A DNA stretch of 64,000 bases from Curtobacterium sp. ISL-83 (GCF_018613895.1 NZ_JAGGPH010000007.1:124001-188000); one strand, 5' to 3'. Positions 20,838-30,127 are shown, counted from the stretch's first letter. Program-made: numbers and translations. The notes: generated by a model not told the origin, from the letters alone.

Positions 20838-21460
20838 CGCGCCACCCGCTTCGGAGCGCCCGGCATCGTCACGTCGGGGTCCCGCAGGTAGAGCGGGGTG
20901 TCCGCGGCGAACCCCGTGCCGGACGCGAGCCGGCCTGCGGCGAGCGCCCCGAGCCTCCAGGCCGGGATGGACAGCGCGGTCACGCGGTCCCAGCCCACTG
21001 CGTCCGGACGGGAGGCGCGGATCGCCTCGTCGAGATCGGCGGGCTGCACGAGTCCGGGGCCGGCCACGCGGACGCCGCCGGCGTCGTACGCGCTCCAGTA
21101 GACCTCGCGACGACGGGCGTCGGTGACGACGACGACCGGGCCCTCGCCGTCGTGGTCGGCGGCGACCGCATCGTGGCTGACGAGTGGCAGGAACGGGACC
21201 GACCGTGCCGCGGCGAAGGTGCGGGCGGCCGCGATCCCGACGCGGAGGCCCGTGAACGGACCCGGGCCCATCCCGGCGACGACGCCGGTGACCCCGGCGC
21301 CGGTGATGCCGGCTTCGGCGAGGACGTCGGCCAGGAAGGGGCCGATCACCTCGGCGTGCCGGCGAGAGTCCTCGGTGCTGCGGGTCGCGAGCGCGGCGCC
21401 GGTGGTCGGGTCGACGACGGCGACGGAGGTACCGGCGGAGGTGTCGATCGCGAGCAGCAC
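20834..21460 (-). CDS. tsaB: t6A biosynthesis scaffold TsaB
   Basis: Inactive ASKHA paralogue (208 aa) that scaffolds TsaD and TsaE. GTG 21460 gives MLLAIDTSAGTSVAVVD, the family N-terminus, followed by GMGPGPFTGLRVGIAAA. It lacks the HxxxH metal site of TsaD, as expected. It overlaps rimI by 4 bp. Positions 21004-21020, inside the gene, are an exact copy of the CCGGACGGGAGGCGCGG element that is otherwise intergenic; here it codes for part of IRASRPDA. Confidence 0.93.
   Translation of the reverse strand: MLLAIDTSAGTSVAVVDPTTGAALATRSTEDSRRHAEVIGPFLADVLAEAGITGAGVTGVVAGMGPGPFTGLRVGIAAARTFAAARSVPFLPLVSHDAVAADHDGEGPVVVVTDARRREVYWSAYDAGGVRVAGPGLVQPADLDEAIRASRPDAVGWDRVTALSIPAWRLGALAAGRLASGTGFAADTPLYLRDPDVTMPGAPKRVAR
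21004..21020. repeat. Inverted-repeat family arm inside tsaB
   Basis: CCGGACGGGAGGCGCGG, identical to the two intergenic copies at 15257 and 15305, but in coding sequence. It may be a chance match, an old insertion, or a sign that the sequence is selected as a DNA signal. Confidence 0.7.
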
Positions 21461-21527
21461 CCGTCCATCGTACGCGGAGTCGACCGGCCTCCCGGGGCCC
21501 GTCGACGCCCCTCGGTACGCTCGGGGC

Positions 21528-21830
21528 ATGGTCTTCGCGAACGCGGGAACGCTCGGCACCGTCCCGGGCCGACGGGACGAACTGGTGGCACACCTCACGC
21601 GACGGAGTGAGACCCTCGCAGCAGCGGGGTGCCTGACGTACGAGGTCGGCGTCGACGACGAGCAGCCCGACGTGGTCTTCGTCGTGGAGCTCTGGACCAG
21701 CCGCGCCGCGCACCGGGCGTCCCTGGACCTGGCGGAGGTGCAGGAGTCGATCGCCGCAGCCCGCCCGCTGCTGTCCGGCGAGTTCGGCGGGTTCCGGTTC
21801 GACGTCGTCGGGTCACCGCTGCACGACTGA
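21528..21830 (+). CDS. Antibiotic biosynthesis monooxygenase (ABM) domain protein
   Basis: A single-domain dimeric alpha-beta barrel protein, 100 aa, from ATG 21528. It has the ABM pattern: N-terminal strand GTLGTVPGRRDELVAHL, central GCLTYEVGVDDEQPDVVFVVELWTSRAA read in two parts, and helix ESIAAARPLL. Members include quinol monooxygenases (YgiN-like) and many uncharacterised proteins; no cofactor is bound. It is divergent from tsaB and faces tsaE tail to tail. Its role cannot be told from the sequence. Confidence 0.8.
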   Translation: MVFANAGTLGTVPGRRDELVAHLTRRSETLAAAGCLTYEVGVDDEQPDVVFVVELWTSRAAHRASLDLAEVQESIAAARPLLSGEFGGFRFDVVGSPLHD

Positions 21831-21861
21831 CGAATCGCGGGTGACGGCTTCCGTTCGCCCG

Positions 21862-22383
21862 TCAGATGCTGACGTCGGCCCAGCGGGACCCGGTCGCGGT
21901 GACGATCACGCGTCGCGGTTCGTCCGGGACGTCGTCGGGGTCACCCTCGGCATCGTCGACGCCGTCCGCTCCGGTGGCCCGCACGATCTCCACGTCCAAC
22001 ACGTCGTCCGAGATGCCGTCGACGAACCCGCGTCCCCACTCGACGACGACGATCGAAGCGTCCCAGTCGAGGTCGAGGTCGTCGAGCTCGACCGGGTCGG
22101 ACAACCGGTAGGCGTCGACGTGCACCAGGTCCGGTCCGGTCGTCGTGGGGTGCGTCCGGGCGAGGACGAAGGTCGGGCTCGACACCTGTCCCCGGGCGCC
22201 GAGCGCCGCGCCGAGTCCGCGGGTCAGCGTCGTCTTGCCGGCGCCGAGCGGGCCGGTCAGCACGACCAGGTCGCCCGCCCGGAGGACCGCGGCGATCCGG
22301 GCGCCGAGAGCGCCCATCTCGTCGGTCGTGGCGACCGTGGTGTCGAGCACGACCGTGCCTTGCTGGGGTCCCGACTCCGTCAC
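21862..22383 (-). CDS. tsaE: t6A biosynthesis ATPase TsaE
   Basis: P-loop ATPase required for turnover of the TsaBD complex. It is 173 aa from GTG 22383, which overlaps the upstream alr stop (GTGA). Walker A GPLGAGKTTLTRGL, switch region SSPTFVLARTHP, and Walker-B-like VVVEWGRGF are all present. A 20-residue acidic insert (GADGVDDAEGDPDDVPDEP) near the C-terminus is unusual. It lies between alr and tsaB. Confidence 0.94.
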   Translation of the reverse strand: MTESGPQQGTVVLDTTVATTDEMGALGARIAAVLRAGDLVVLTGPLGAGKTTLTRGLGAALGARGQVSSPTFVLARTHPTTTGPDLVHVDAYRLSDPVELDDLDLDWDASIVVVEWGRGFVDGISDDVLDVEIVRATGADGVDDAEGDPDDVPDEPRRVIVTATGSRWADVSI

Positions 22384-23543
22384 GGCCGCTCCCCGCGCAG
22401 GTACTCCGCCACGTGTCCCTCGGCCTCGTGGCCCCGGTACTCCCGGGGGACGCGCGCGCCGATGCGGCAGACGATCTCCTCGCCGATGGTGCCGAGCGCG
22501 TCGCCCCACTCGAGGACCGTCATCTCGTCGTGCTCCCCGGTGCCGAAGAGCACGACGGTGTCCCCGGTGCGCACGTCGTCGTCGCCGACGTCCACCAGGA
22601 ACTGGTCCATCGCGACGCGCCCTGCGATGGGGTAGCGCTTGCCGCCGATCGCCACCTCGATCCGGCCCTGGGCCAGCCGCGGCACGCCGTCCGCGTACCC
22701 GACGGGCACGAGGGCGAGGGTGCTCTCGCGGGCGGTCCGGTACGTGTAGTCGTACGAGACGCCGGTGTCGACCGGCACACGTTTCGTCTTCGCGACCGAG
22801 GCCGTCAGCGTCATCACCGGCTCGAGACCGAGGTCGGCAGCGGAGACACCGTCCGCCCCGGGGATGCCGAACAGGTTGGCGCCCATCCGCACCATGTCCT
22901 TGCGGAACTCCTTGCGCTCCAACCCAGCCAGTGACGCGGCGACGTGCTCCATCGGGATGTCGAGTCCCGCGTCCTCCGCCTGCTCCACGCACGCGTCGAA
23001 CACGGCCACGGCGGCGCTGTCCTCGTCGTCGGAGGACTCGGCCAGGTGCGTGTACGCGGCGACGACCTCGATGCGGCCGGCGCGCTGGGCGTCCCGAGCG
23101 AGTTCGACGAGCGCCGGCCAGTCCGCCGGGGTCGCCCCGTCGCGGTGGAGCCCGGAGTCGACGCCGAGGTGCACGCGGGCCGGCCGCTGGTCGACGGCGT
23201 CGATGATGCGCTGCAGCTCCGCCGTGTTCGAGACGCCGAGGTCGACCGCGGAGTCGATCGCGTCGCGGAAGTCCAGGTCGGGCGCGTGCTGCCAGGTGAA
23301 CAGGTGGACGTCCTCGCCCACACCGATGGACCGGAGCCGCAGCGCGGCGGCGACGGTGAGCACGCCGATCCAGCGGATGCCGGCGTCGACCGCGGCGAGC
23401 GCGATCGGCTCGAGGCCGTGCCCGTACGCATCGGCCTTCATGATCGCCATGAGCTCGACCGGGCGCATCCACCCGCGCACCAGGTCGAGGTTGGCGCGGT
23501 AGGCGTCCAGGTCGATCTCGGCGCGGCGCAGGGGGGCGTTCAC
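22380..23543 (-). CDS. alr: Alanine racemase family protein (third in the window; tandem with the next)
   Basis: PLP fold-type III racemase, 387 aa from GTG 23543. PLP lysine K36 in IMKADAYGHG, catalytic tyrosine in GVSYDYTYRT (SYG is more usual), and the canonical substrate-side block GRVAMDQFLVDVGD. It overlaps both neighbours by 4 bp: its start overlaps the upstream racemase stop, and its stop overlaps tsaE. A racemase just before tsaE is the standard place of actinobacterial alr, and the MDQ block favours true alanine racemase. The C-terminus extends about ten residues beyond the usual end. Confidence 0.9.
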   Translation of the reverse strand: MNAPLRRAEIDLDAYRANLDLVRGWMRPVELMAIMKADAYGHGLEPIALAAVDAGIRWIGVLTVAAALRLRSIGVGEDVHLFTWQHAPDLDFRDAIDSAVDLGVSNTAELQRIIDAVDQRPARVHLGVDSGLHRDGATPADWPALVELARDAQRAGRIEVVAAYTHLAESSDDEDSAAVAVFDACVEQAEDAGLDIPMEHVAASLAGLERKEFRKDMVRMGANLFGIPGADGVSAADLGLEPVMTLTASVAKTKRVPVDTGVSYDYTYRTARESTLALVPVGYADGVPRLAQGRIEVAIGGKRYPIAGRVAMDQFLVDVGDDDVRTGDTVVLFGTGEHDEMTVLEWGDALGTIGEEIVCRIGARVPREYRGHEAEGHVAEYLRGERP

Positions 23544-24643
23544 GTCGTCCTCCGTTCCACGCTGCGGCCGACGCGCGCGACGACCTCGTAGTTGATGGTG
23601 CCGACCGCCGCTGCCCAGTCCTCGACGGCGGGGTCGCCGTGCTCCGGGTCGCCCCACAGCACGGCCTCGTCGCCGACCCGCACGTCGGCGTCGCCGATCT
23701 CGACGTGCATCGCGTTCATCGCGACCCGTCCGACGACCGGGAACAGCCGGTCTCCGATGCGGACCGAGACCCGGTTGCCGAAGTCGCGGTCGAAGCCGTC
23801 CGCGTACCCGAGGCCGATGACCGCGAGCCGCGTGTCGGTCGTCGCACGCCACGTGTAGCCGTAGCTGACGCCGTCGCCGGCACGGACCGGCACCGTCCGG
23901 AGCACCGCTGCGGTGAGCCGCATCGCCGGCCGGAGACCGAGGTCGGCGGAGGTGCGATCGGCGAACGGGCTGAGACCGTACAGGGCGAGCCCGACGCGGG
24001 CGAGGTCGTGCCGGGTCTCCGGGACGGCGATGCTGGCAGCGCTGGCCGCCAGGTGCACGACGTCGGGGACGATGCCGACCGCACGGAGGCCGTCGAGCGC
24101 CCGCTGGAGTGCGGAGTCCTGGTCGAGGTCGTCCGCGCGGGACGCGTTCGACAAGTGCGACATGAGCCCCTCGATGCGCAGCCGGTTCCCGCTGCGGGCC
24201 AACCGCGCTGCCGTCGTGAAGAGCTCCGGCCACTCCGACTCCACGGCGCCGTTGCGGCTCAGGCCGGTGTCGATGCAGAGGTGCACGGCCCGGACCTCGG
24301 AGTCCGCCGCGGCCGAGAGCTGCTCGACGCTCGACACCGCCGGCGTGACGTCGTACTGCGCGGCACGTCGGAAGTCCTCGTCGGGAGCGTGCAGCCACGC
24401 GAGGATCCGCACCCCCTCGTCGATGCCCGCCTGGCGCAGGGCGACGGCCTCGTCGAGATCAGCGACGCCGAGCCACTCCGCACCGGCGTCCACGAAGGCC
24501 CGAGCGGCGTCGACTGCGCCGTGGCCGTACGCGTTGGCCTTGACGACCGCGATGACGCCGGCCGGCGCCACGCGCTCGGCGACCGTCGCGTAGTTGGCGA
24601 TCAAAGCCTCCCGATCGACCGTGATCCCGGTGAACGCGCTCAT
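23540..24643 (-). CDS. Alanine-racemase-like amino acid racemase (second in the window), variant active site
   Basis: PLP fold-type III racemase of 367 aa. PLP lysine K35 lies in VVKANAYGHG and catalytic tyrosine in GVSYGYTWRAT, so racemase chemistry is intact. The substrate-side block reads GRVAMNAMHVEIGD where the other two paralogues have MDQ, a change in a region that contacts the substrate carboxylate and limits side-chain size. That makes a different amino acid plausible. Members of the genus Curtobacterium have D-ornithine in their peptidoglycan, so ornithine is one candidate; this is inference. It is co-translated with the next alr through a GTGA overlap. Confidence 0.85.
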   Translation of the reverse strand: MSAFTGITVDREALIANYATVAERVAPAGVIAVVKANAYGHGAVDAARAFVDAGAEWLGVADLDEAVALRQAGIDEGVRILAWLHAPDEDFRRAAQYDVTPAVSSVEQLSAAADSEVRAVHLCIDTGLSRNGAVESEWPELFTTAARLARSGNRLRIEGLMSHLSNASRADDLDQDSALQRALDGLRAVGIVPDVVHLAASAASIAVPETRHDLARVGLALYGLSPFADRTSADLGLRPAMRLTAAVLRTVPVRAGDGVSYGYTWRATTDTRLAVIGLGYADGFDRDFGNRVSVRIGDRLFPVVGRVAMNAMHVEIGDADVRVGDEAVLWGDPEHGDPAVEDWAAAVGTINYEVVARVGRSVERRTT

Positions 24644-24710
24644 CGCGCACCCCCTGACTGGAGGCGCTGGTTCCGCCGCGCCGAACGGCGCGGCCCCCGC
24701 AAGTGGCTGG

Positions 24711-25103
24711 TCACTCCGTGTGTCCTTCCGAACGTTCGTTCCCCTCGATCACGACGAACGCCGTCGCGATCCCCCCATCGTGCGACAACGACAGGTGCAC
24801 TGCCGTGACCCCGCGCGCATCAGCGACGTGTCGCGCGCCCTGGTGCAATGTCAGCGACGGGTTCCGCTGGTCGTCCGCGACGACCTCGAGGTCTCGCCAG
24901 CGCAGCCCGGCGCTCGACCCGAAGGCCTTGATGAGCGCCTCCTTCGCCGCGAACCGCGCCGCGAGGGACGCGGTCGGCCGCGGTTCCCCGTCCCGCTGCT
25001 GCTCGGCCTCGGTGAAGAGCCGCGCACGCATCGCCGGGGTCCGTGTCAGGACCCGTTCGAACCGCTCCAGGTCGACCACGTCCACCCCGATGCCGATGAT
25101 CAT
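24711..25103 (-). CDS. acpS: Holo-[acyl-carrier-protein] synthase
   Basis: Transfers 4'-phosphopantetheine from CoA to a serine of ACP, switching on fatty acid synthesis. The 130 residues show the magnesium site IGVDVVDLERFERVL (Asp9) and the second motif LAARFAAKEALIKAF (Glu), followed by HLSLSHDGGIATAFVV. It starts 7 bp after the glmS stop and lies 67 bp ahead of the racemase pair. coaA, which starts CoA synthesis, is only 2.5 kb away on the other strand. Confidence 0.95.
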   Translation of the reverse strand: MIIGIGVDVVDLERFERVLTRTPAMRARLFTEAEQQRDGEPRPTASLAARFAAKEALIKAFGSSAGLRWRDLEVVADDQRNPSLTLHQGARHVADARGVTAVHLSLSHDGGIATAFVVIEGNERSEGHTE

Positions 25104-25110
25104 CGCCGCA

Positions 25111-26958
25111 CTACTCGACGGTGACCGACTTCGCGAGGTTGCGCGGCTGGTCGACGTCGAGGCCCTTGGCCGCGGCGAGTTCCATGCCGAACATGTGCAG
25201 CGGCGCCACGGCGAGCAGCGGCTCGAACAGCGGCGTCGCGAGCGGGATCCGCAGGACCTCGTCGGCGAACGGCAGCACCGCGGCGTCGCCTTCTTCGGCG
25301 ATGGCGATCACCCGGGCCCCGCGTGCGCGGATCTCCTGGATGTTCGACACGACCTTCGGGTGCAGCGACCGCGGGTCACGCGGCGACGGCACGATCACGA
25401 AGACGATCTGGCCCGGTTCGATGAGCGCGATCGGCCCGTGCTTGAGCTCACCGGCAGCGAACCCCTCGGCGTGGATGTACGCGAGCTCCTTGAGCTTCAA
25501 CGCCCCCTCGAGCGCGATCGGGTACCCGACGTGCCGGCCGAGGAACAGGACGCTGCGGGTGTCCGCCATCCAGCGGGCGAGGTCCTTGATGCCGGAGGCG
25601 TCCTCGATCGTCTGCTGCAGCTTCGGGGCGAGGCCCTCGAGCTCGGCGACCTGCTCGGCGATCTGCTCCGCCGTCAGCGTGCCGCGGAGCGTCGCCAGGT
25701 GCAGCCCGAGCAGGTACAGGGCGACGCCCTGCGCGATGAAGGCCTTCGTCGACGCCACGGCGACCTCGGGTCCGGCGTGCGTGTAGATCACCGCGTCGGA
25801 CTCGCGGGGGATCGTGGCCCCCTGGGTGTTGCAGATCGACAGGACCTGCGCCCCCTGCTCGCGCGCGTACTTGACGGCCATCAGCGTGTCCATCGTCTCG
25901 CCGGACTGGCTGATCGAGACGACGAGCGTGCGCTCGTTCAGGACCGGGTCGCGGTAGCGGAACTCGTGCGCGAGCTCGACCTCGACCGGGACGCGTGCCC
26001 ACTGCTCGATCGCGTACTTGCCGAGGATGCCGGCGTAGGCCGCGGTACCGCAGGCGATGACGATGACGCGGTCGATGGTCGCCAGCCCCTCGGCGATCGG
26101 GTCGAGGTCGGTCAGTGTGACGGCACCGTCGTGCACGCGGCCGAGCAGCGTCTTCGCGACGGCCTCGGGCTCCTCGCTGATCTCCTTCGCCATGAACGAG
26201 GACCAGCCGCCCTTGTCGGCGGCGGAGGCGTCCCAGTTCACCTCGAACTCGGTCGGCTCGGCGGGGGTGCCGTCGAAGTGGATGACGTCGACCGAGTCGG
26301 GGCGGATCGTGACGATCTCGTCCTGCCCGATGGACAGCGCCCGCTGCGTGTAGGCGACGAACGCCGCGACGTCCGAGCCCATGAAGTTCTCGCCGTCGCC
26401 CAGACCCACGACGAGCGGGGAGTTGCGACGAGCGCCGACGACCACGCCCGGCTGGTCGGCGTGCACGACGAGGAGCGTGAACGCGCCCTCGAGCCGCTGC
26501 ACGGCCTGCTGCATCGCGGTCGTCAGGTCACCGGTCGAGCGGAAGGCACGGGCCACCAGGTGCGCTGCGACCTCGGAGTCGGTCTCGCTCACGAACACGA
26601 TGCACTCGGCCTGCAGTTCGGTCCGGAGCTCGGAGAAGTTCTCGATGATGCCGTTGTGGATGAGCGCCAGCTTGCCGTCGTCGGCGAGGTGCGGGTGCGC
26701 GTTGCCGTCGGTCGGTCCGCCGTGGGTCGCCCACCGGGTGTGGCCGATGCCGGTCGTGCCGTCGGGGATCGGGTGGGCGGCGAGCTCGTCGACGAGGGCC
26801 TGGAGCTTGCCCGCCTTCTTGGCGGACACCAGGTCACCGGCGGGGTCGACGACGGCGATGCCCGCCGAGTCGTAGCCGCGGTACTCGAGCCGACGGAGCC
26901 CGCCGAGGAGCACGTCCTGGCTGCTGTTGCTTCCGACGTAGCCGACGATTCCACACAT
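25111..26958 (-). CDS. glmS: Glutamine--fructose-6-phosphate aminotransferase (isomerising)
   Basis: Makes glucosamine-6-phosphate, the entry to UDP-GlcNAc and peptidoglycan. The 615-residue protein starts MCGIVGYVGS, with Cys2 as the glutaminase nucleophile after Met removal. The glutaminase domain spans 1-240 (RWATHGGPTDGNAHPH), and two SIS domains follow (ISQSGETMDT; HVGYPIALEGALKLKELAYIHAEGF read in two parts). It ends NLAKSVTVE, which holds the catalytic C-tail. It heads the glmS-acpS-alr-alr-tsaEB-rimI-tsaD operon. GlmM, the next enzyme, is at 28729. Confidence 0.98.
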   Translation of the reverse strand: MCGIVGYVGSNSSQDVLLGGLRRLEYRGYDSAGIAVVDPAGDLVSAKKAGKLQALVDELAAHPIPDGTTGIGHTRWATHGGPTDGNAHPHLADDGKLALIHNGIIENFSELRTELQAECIVFVSETDSEVAAHLVARAFRSTGDLTTAMQQAVQRLEGAFTLLVVHADQPGVVVGARRNSPLVVGLGDGENFMGSDVAAFVAYTQRALSIGQDEIVTIRPDSVDVIHFDGTPAEPTEFEVNWDASAADKGGWSSFMAKEISEEPEAVAKTLLGRVHDGAVTLTDLDPIAEGLATIDRVIVIACGTAAYAGILGKYAIEQWARVPVEVELAHEFRYRDPVLNERTLVVSISQSGETMDTLMAVKYAREQGAQVLSICNTQGATIPRESDAVIYTHAGPEVAVASTKAFIAQGVALYLLGLHLATLRGTLTAEQIAEQVAELEGLAPKLQQTIEDASGIKDLARWMADTRSVLFLGRHVGYPIALEGALKLKELAYIHAEGFAAGELKHGPIALIEPGQIVFVIVPSPRDPRSLHPKVVSNIQEIRARGARVIAIAEEGDAAVLPFADEVLRIPLATPLFEPLLAVAPLHMFGMELAAAKGLDVDQPRNLAKSVTVE

Positions 26959-27028
26959 GGGTTCGATCCTACGGTCTGCCTGACCGAGCGCCCTGCGAAG
27001 CGACAGGGCTGGGGATAACGTTTGGGCC

Positions 27029-27514
27029 ATGGGACGCTTCGACGACATCGCGATCACGACACTCCACGGCGAGCACACCACGTTCGGCGCGTACTCGGAC
27101 AAGGCGGTGCTGGTCGTGAACGTGGCCTCACGCTGCGGTCTCGCGCCCCAGTACGAACAGCTCGAGGCGCTCCAGAAGGAGTACGGCCCCCGCGGCTTCA
27201 CGGTCCTCGGGTTCCCGAGCAACCAGTTCCTGCAGGAGCTCGGTTCGTCCGAGGCGATCGACGAGTACTGCTCCACGACCTGGGGCGTCACGTTCCCGAT
27301 GTCCGAGAAGGTCAAGGTCAACGGCAAGGGTGCCCACGAGCTGTACAAGGCACTCAAGGAGACCCCGGACGGCGACGGCAAGGCCGGTCGTGTGTCGTGG
27401 AACTTCGAGAAGTTCCTGGTCGCCCCGGACGGCACGGTGACCCGCTTCCGTCCCATCACGAAGCCCGACGCCCCGCAGGTCGTCGCCGCCATCGAGGCGG
27501 CCCTGCCCGCCTGA
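27029..27514 (+). CDS. Glutathione peroxidase family protein (probably thioredoxin-dependent)
   Basis: Thiol peroxidase of the GPx fold, 161 aa. Peroxidatic Cys36 lies in [15 protein letters not shown], with GFPSNQF (Gln) and WNFEKFLV (Trp, Asn) completing the catalytic tetrad. Cys81 in [15 protein letters not shown] sits where the resolving cysteine of thioredoxin-using GPx proteins sits. Actinomycetes use mycothiol instead of glutathione, so thioredoxin or mycoredoxin is the more likely reductant. It is divergent from glmS with a 70-bp gap. Confidence 0.9.
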   Translation: MGRFDDIAITTLHGEHTTFGAYSDKAVLVVNVASRCGLAPQYEQLEALQKEYGPRGFTVLGFPSNQFLQELGSSEAIDEYCSTTWGVTFPMSEKVKVNGKGAHELYKALKETPDGDGKAGRVSWNFEKFLVAPDGTVTRFRPITKPDAPQVVAAIEAALPA

Positions 27515-27585
27515 GCGAACCGGACTGGGCCCACGCCGCCGGTTCCGGGGCGACGCGCAAGCGGCGGACCGGCCGTGCCGGTGGG

Positions 27586-27640
27586 GAGAGGCGCGGATCA
27601 CGTGAGCAGGTCTGCTCACGTCGGCCGTGCCTCCCGACCG
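27586..27640. repeat. Variant inverted-repeat element with nested palindrome upstream of coaA
   Basis: Outer arms GGGAGAGGCGCGG and CCGTGCCTCCC are degenerate copies of the dispersed family. Between them is a perfect palindrome, CGTGAGCAG-GT-CTGCTCACG (27601-27620), ending 40 bp before the coaA start. The inner palindrome could be a regulator site; no known operator is recognised. Confidence 0.6.
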
Positions 27641-27660
27641 ACCTGACTACGCTCGTGGCC

Positions 27661-28605
27661 ATGCCGATCCCGGAGACCACCGTCGCGCACCCCACCCCCT
27701 TCGTGGAGATCCCGCGTGGCGAGTGGTCGCAGCTCGCCCCGAAGGAGCACCTCTCCCTCACCGAGACGGAGATCGTGCAACTGCGCGGCCTCGGCGACCG
27801 ACTCGACATGCAGGAGGTGCAGGAGGTCTACCTGCCCCTGTCGCGGCTGCTCACGCTGTACGCCGCCGGTGCGCGGGACCTGCACGCCGAGACGAGCCGG
27901 TTCCTCGGTGAACGCGCCGGCCGCACGCCGTTCGTGATCGGGGTCGCCGGATCCGTCGCGGTCGGCAAGTCGACGGTCGCCCGACTGCTGCGCGAGCTCA
28001 CGAAGCGGTGGCCGGACACCCCGCGGGTCGAGCTCGTGACGACCGACGGGTTCCTGTACCCGAACGCCGAGCTCGAGCGCCGCGGGATCATGGACCGGAA
28101 GGGCTTCCCGGAGTCCTACGACCGCCGGTCCCTGCTCCGCTTCGTCAGCCAGGTGAAGAGCGGCGCAGTCGAGGTCCGGGCGCCGTTCTACTCGCACCTC
28201 GTCTACGACATCGTCCCGGACGCGGAGATCGTCGTGCGACAGCCGGACATCCTGATCGTCGAGGGCCTGAACGTGTTGGCGCCGCCCGTGCACGGACGCC
28301 TGGCCCTCTCCGACCTGTTCGACTTCACGATCTACGTCGACGCCAAGACCCGCGACATCGAGTCCTGGTACGTCGACCGGTTCCTGGCGCTCCAGGAGCA
28401 GGCGTTCTCGAGCCCGGACTCGTTCTTCCACCGGTTCGCCTCGCTGTCCCGCGAGGACGCGGTCCGCACTGCGACCGAGGTCTGGCGTGCGATCAACGAG
28501 CCGAACCTGCTCGAGAACGTGTTGCCGACGCGCTCCCGGGCCACCCTCGTGCTCCGGAAGGCGGCCGACCACAAGGTGTCGTCGGTCCTGCTCCGCAAGA
28601 TCTGA
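27661..28605 (+). CDS. coaA: Type I pantothenate kinase
   Basis: ATP-dependent phosphorylation of pantothenate, the first and regulated step of CoA synthesis. The 314 residues include [12 protein letters not shown] (Walker A), [33 protein letters not shown] and LIVEGLNVL, all diagnostic of CoaA rather than type III CoaX. The start is ATG 27661; the longer upstream frame crosses the repeat element. It is convergent with glmM, with a bidirectional terminator between them. Confidence 0.96.
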   Translation: MPIPETTVAHPTPFVEIPRGEWSQLAPKEHLSLTETEIVQLRGLGDRLDMQEVQEVYLPLSRLLTLYAAGARDLHAETSRFLGERAGRTPFVIGVAGSVAVGKSTVARLLRELTKRWPDTPRVELVTTDGFLYPNAELERRGIMDRKGFPESYDRRSLLRFVSQVKSGAVEVRAPFYSHLVYDIVPDAEIVVRQPDILIVEGLNVLAPPVHGRLALSDLFDFTIYVDAKTRDIESWYVDRFLALQEQAFSSPDSFFHRFASLSREDAVRTATEVWRAINEPNLLENVLPTRSRATLVLRKAADHKVSSVLLRKI

Positions 28606-28664
28606 CGGGGGCCCACGGCGTGGCTGCGCGCGGGGGCGGCGGCTCGCGCCCCGGCACGGTCATC

Positions 28665-28686
28665 GCGCCCCGGAGGGCCGGGGCGC
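28665..28686. terminator. Bidirectional terminator between coaA and glmM
   Basis: GCGCCCCGG-AGGG-CCGGGGCGC is a perfect 9-bp stem with a tetraloop in the 123-bp gap between the convergent stops. Confidence 0.75.
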
Positions 28687-28728
28687 AATCCCCCACCGGG
28701 CGGCAGCGTCAGCGCGCGGCGCCGAGCG

Positions 28729-30105
28729 CTACGCGGCGTCGTCGAGCGCCAAGCGCTCCGACACGACGGCCGCGAGCTCCTCGGCGATGCGCTGGGCATC
28801 GTCCTGCGAGGCCGCCTCGACCATCACGCGCACGACCGGCTCCGTGCCCGACGGGCGCAGCAGCACGCGGCCGCTGTCACCGAGGGCCTCGGTCGCCGCG
28901 GCGATCGCGTCCTGCACGCCCTGGTCGGCGAGCCCGTGACGATCGACCCCGCGGACGTTCAGCAGCACCTGCGGGAACACGGTCATGCACGACGCGAGCT
29001 CCTGCAGCGACCGGCCGGTGCGTGCCATCTCCGCCACCAGGTGCAGCCCGGTGAGGATGCCGTCCCCGGTGGTGGCGAACTCGTTGAAGATGATGTGCCC
29101 GGACTGCTCGCCGCCGAGCGAGTAACCGCCCTCGGTCATCTTCTCGAGCACGTAGCGGTCGCCCACCCCGGCTTCGATGACCGTGATGCCAGCCGCAGCC
29201 ATGGCGCGCTTGAGCCCCAGGTTCGACATGACCGTCGCGACCAGGGTGTCGTCGACCAGGCGTCCGCGCTCCTGCAACGACAGCGCCAGGATCGCCATGA
29301 TCTGGTCACCGTCGATCGCGTTGCCCGCGGCGTCGACCGCCAGGCAGCGGTCGGCGTCCCCGTCGTGCGCGATGCCGACGTCGGCCCCGTGCTCGAGGAC
29401 GGCTCGGGACAGGTTGTCGATGTGGGTCGAACCCACGCCGTCGTTGATGTTGATGCCGTTCGGATCGGCACCGATCAGCGTGACCTTCGCCCCGGCGTTC
29501 ACGAACACCTCGGGTGAGACCCCGGCGGCGGCTCCGTTGGCGCAGTCGAGCACGACGTGGATGCCGTCGAGCCGGTGCGGCAGCGTGCCGAGCAGGTGCA
29601 CGATGTAGCGGTCCTCGGCGTCGGCGAACCGGGTGATCCGGCCGACGTCGGCGCCGGTGGGGGTCGGCGCGGAGTGGTCGTGCATGGCCGCTTCGATGCG
29701 GTCCTCGACCTCGTCGGGGAGCTTCTGCCCGCCAGCGGCGAAGAACTTGATCCCGTTGTCGGGCGCGGGGTTGTGCGACGCCGAGATCATCACGCCGAAG
29801 TCGGCGTCGATGTCGGCGACGAGGTACGCGGCCGCGGGGGTCGGGATGACCCCGGCGTCGAGCACGTCGACGCCGGCGGAGGCGAGCCCGGCCGCGACGG
29901 CGGCACCCAGGAACTCACCGGAGACGCGCGGGTCGCGCGCGAGGACCGCGCGCGGGCGCGGTCGACCGGACGCCCGTCGGGCGTCGGCGTGGTGTCCGTG
30001 CGTGAGCACGGCCGCGCTCGCCTGGGCAAGACCCAGTGCGAGCGCGGCCGTCAACTCGCCGTTGGCGAGACCACGAACACCGTCGGTACCGAACAGACGC
30101 GGCAT
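28729..30105 (-). CDS. glmM: Phosphoglucosamine mutase
   Basis: Interconverts glucosamine-6-phosphate and glucosamine-1-phosphate for UDP-GlcNAc synthesis. The 458-residue protein starts [15 protein letters not shown]. It has the phosphoserine loop [13 protein letters not shown], metal loop [13 protein letters not shown], sugar-binding GGEQSGHI and phosphate-binding [14 protein letters not shown]. It follows rpsI by 22 bp, as in many actinobacteria (rplM-rpsI-glmM). Upstream in-frame codons overlapping rpsI were not used because the conserved N-terminus begins at 30105. Confidence 0.97.
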   Translation of the reverse strand: MPRLFGTDGVRGLANGELTAALALGLAQASAAVLTHGHHADARRASGRPRPRAVLARDPRVSGEFLGAAVAAGLASAGVDVLDAGVIPTPAAAYLVADIDADFGVMISASHNPAPDNGIKFFAAGGQKLPDEVEDRIEAAMHDHSAPTPTGADVGRITRFADAEDRYIVHLLGTLPHRLDGIHVVLDCANGAAAGVSPEVFVNAGAKVTLIGADPNGININDGVGSTHIDNLSRAVLEHGADVGIAHDGDADRCLAVDAAGNAIDGDQIMAILALSLQERGRLVDDTLVATVMSNLGLKRAMAAAGITVIEAGVGDRYVLEKMTEGGYSLGGEQSGHIIFNEFATTGDGILTGLHLVAEMARTGRSLQELASCMTVFPQVLLNVRGVDRHGLADQGVQDAIAAATEALGDSGRVLLRPSGTEPVVRVMVEAASQDDAQRIAEELAAVVSERLALDDAA

Positions 30106-30127
30106 GGTGTTCCCTGCGGTCAGGCGA

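Noticed and set aside
20274..21713. A single 479-residue minus-strand protein
   Set aside because: Only the last 187 residues (RimI from GTG 20837) are real; the upstream part overlaps tsaB in another frame.
25111..27534. Extended N-terminus for GlmS
   Set aside because: Cys2 must follow the initiator Met for the glutaminase, so ATG 26958 is the start; the extension is antisense to the peroxidase.
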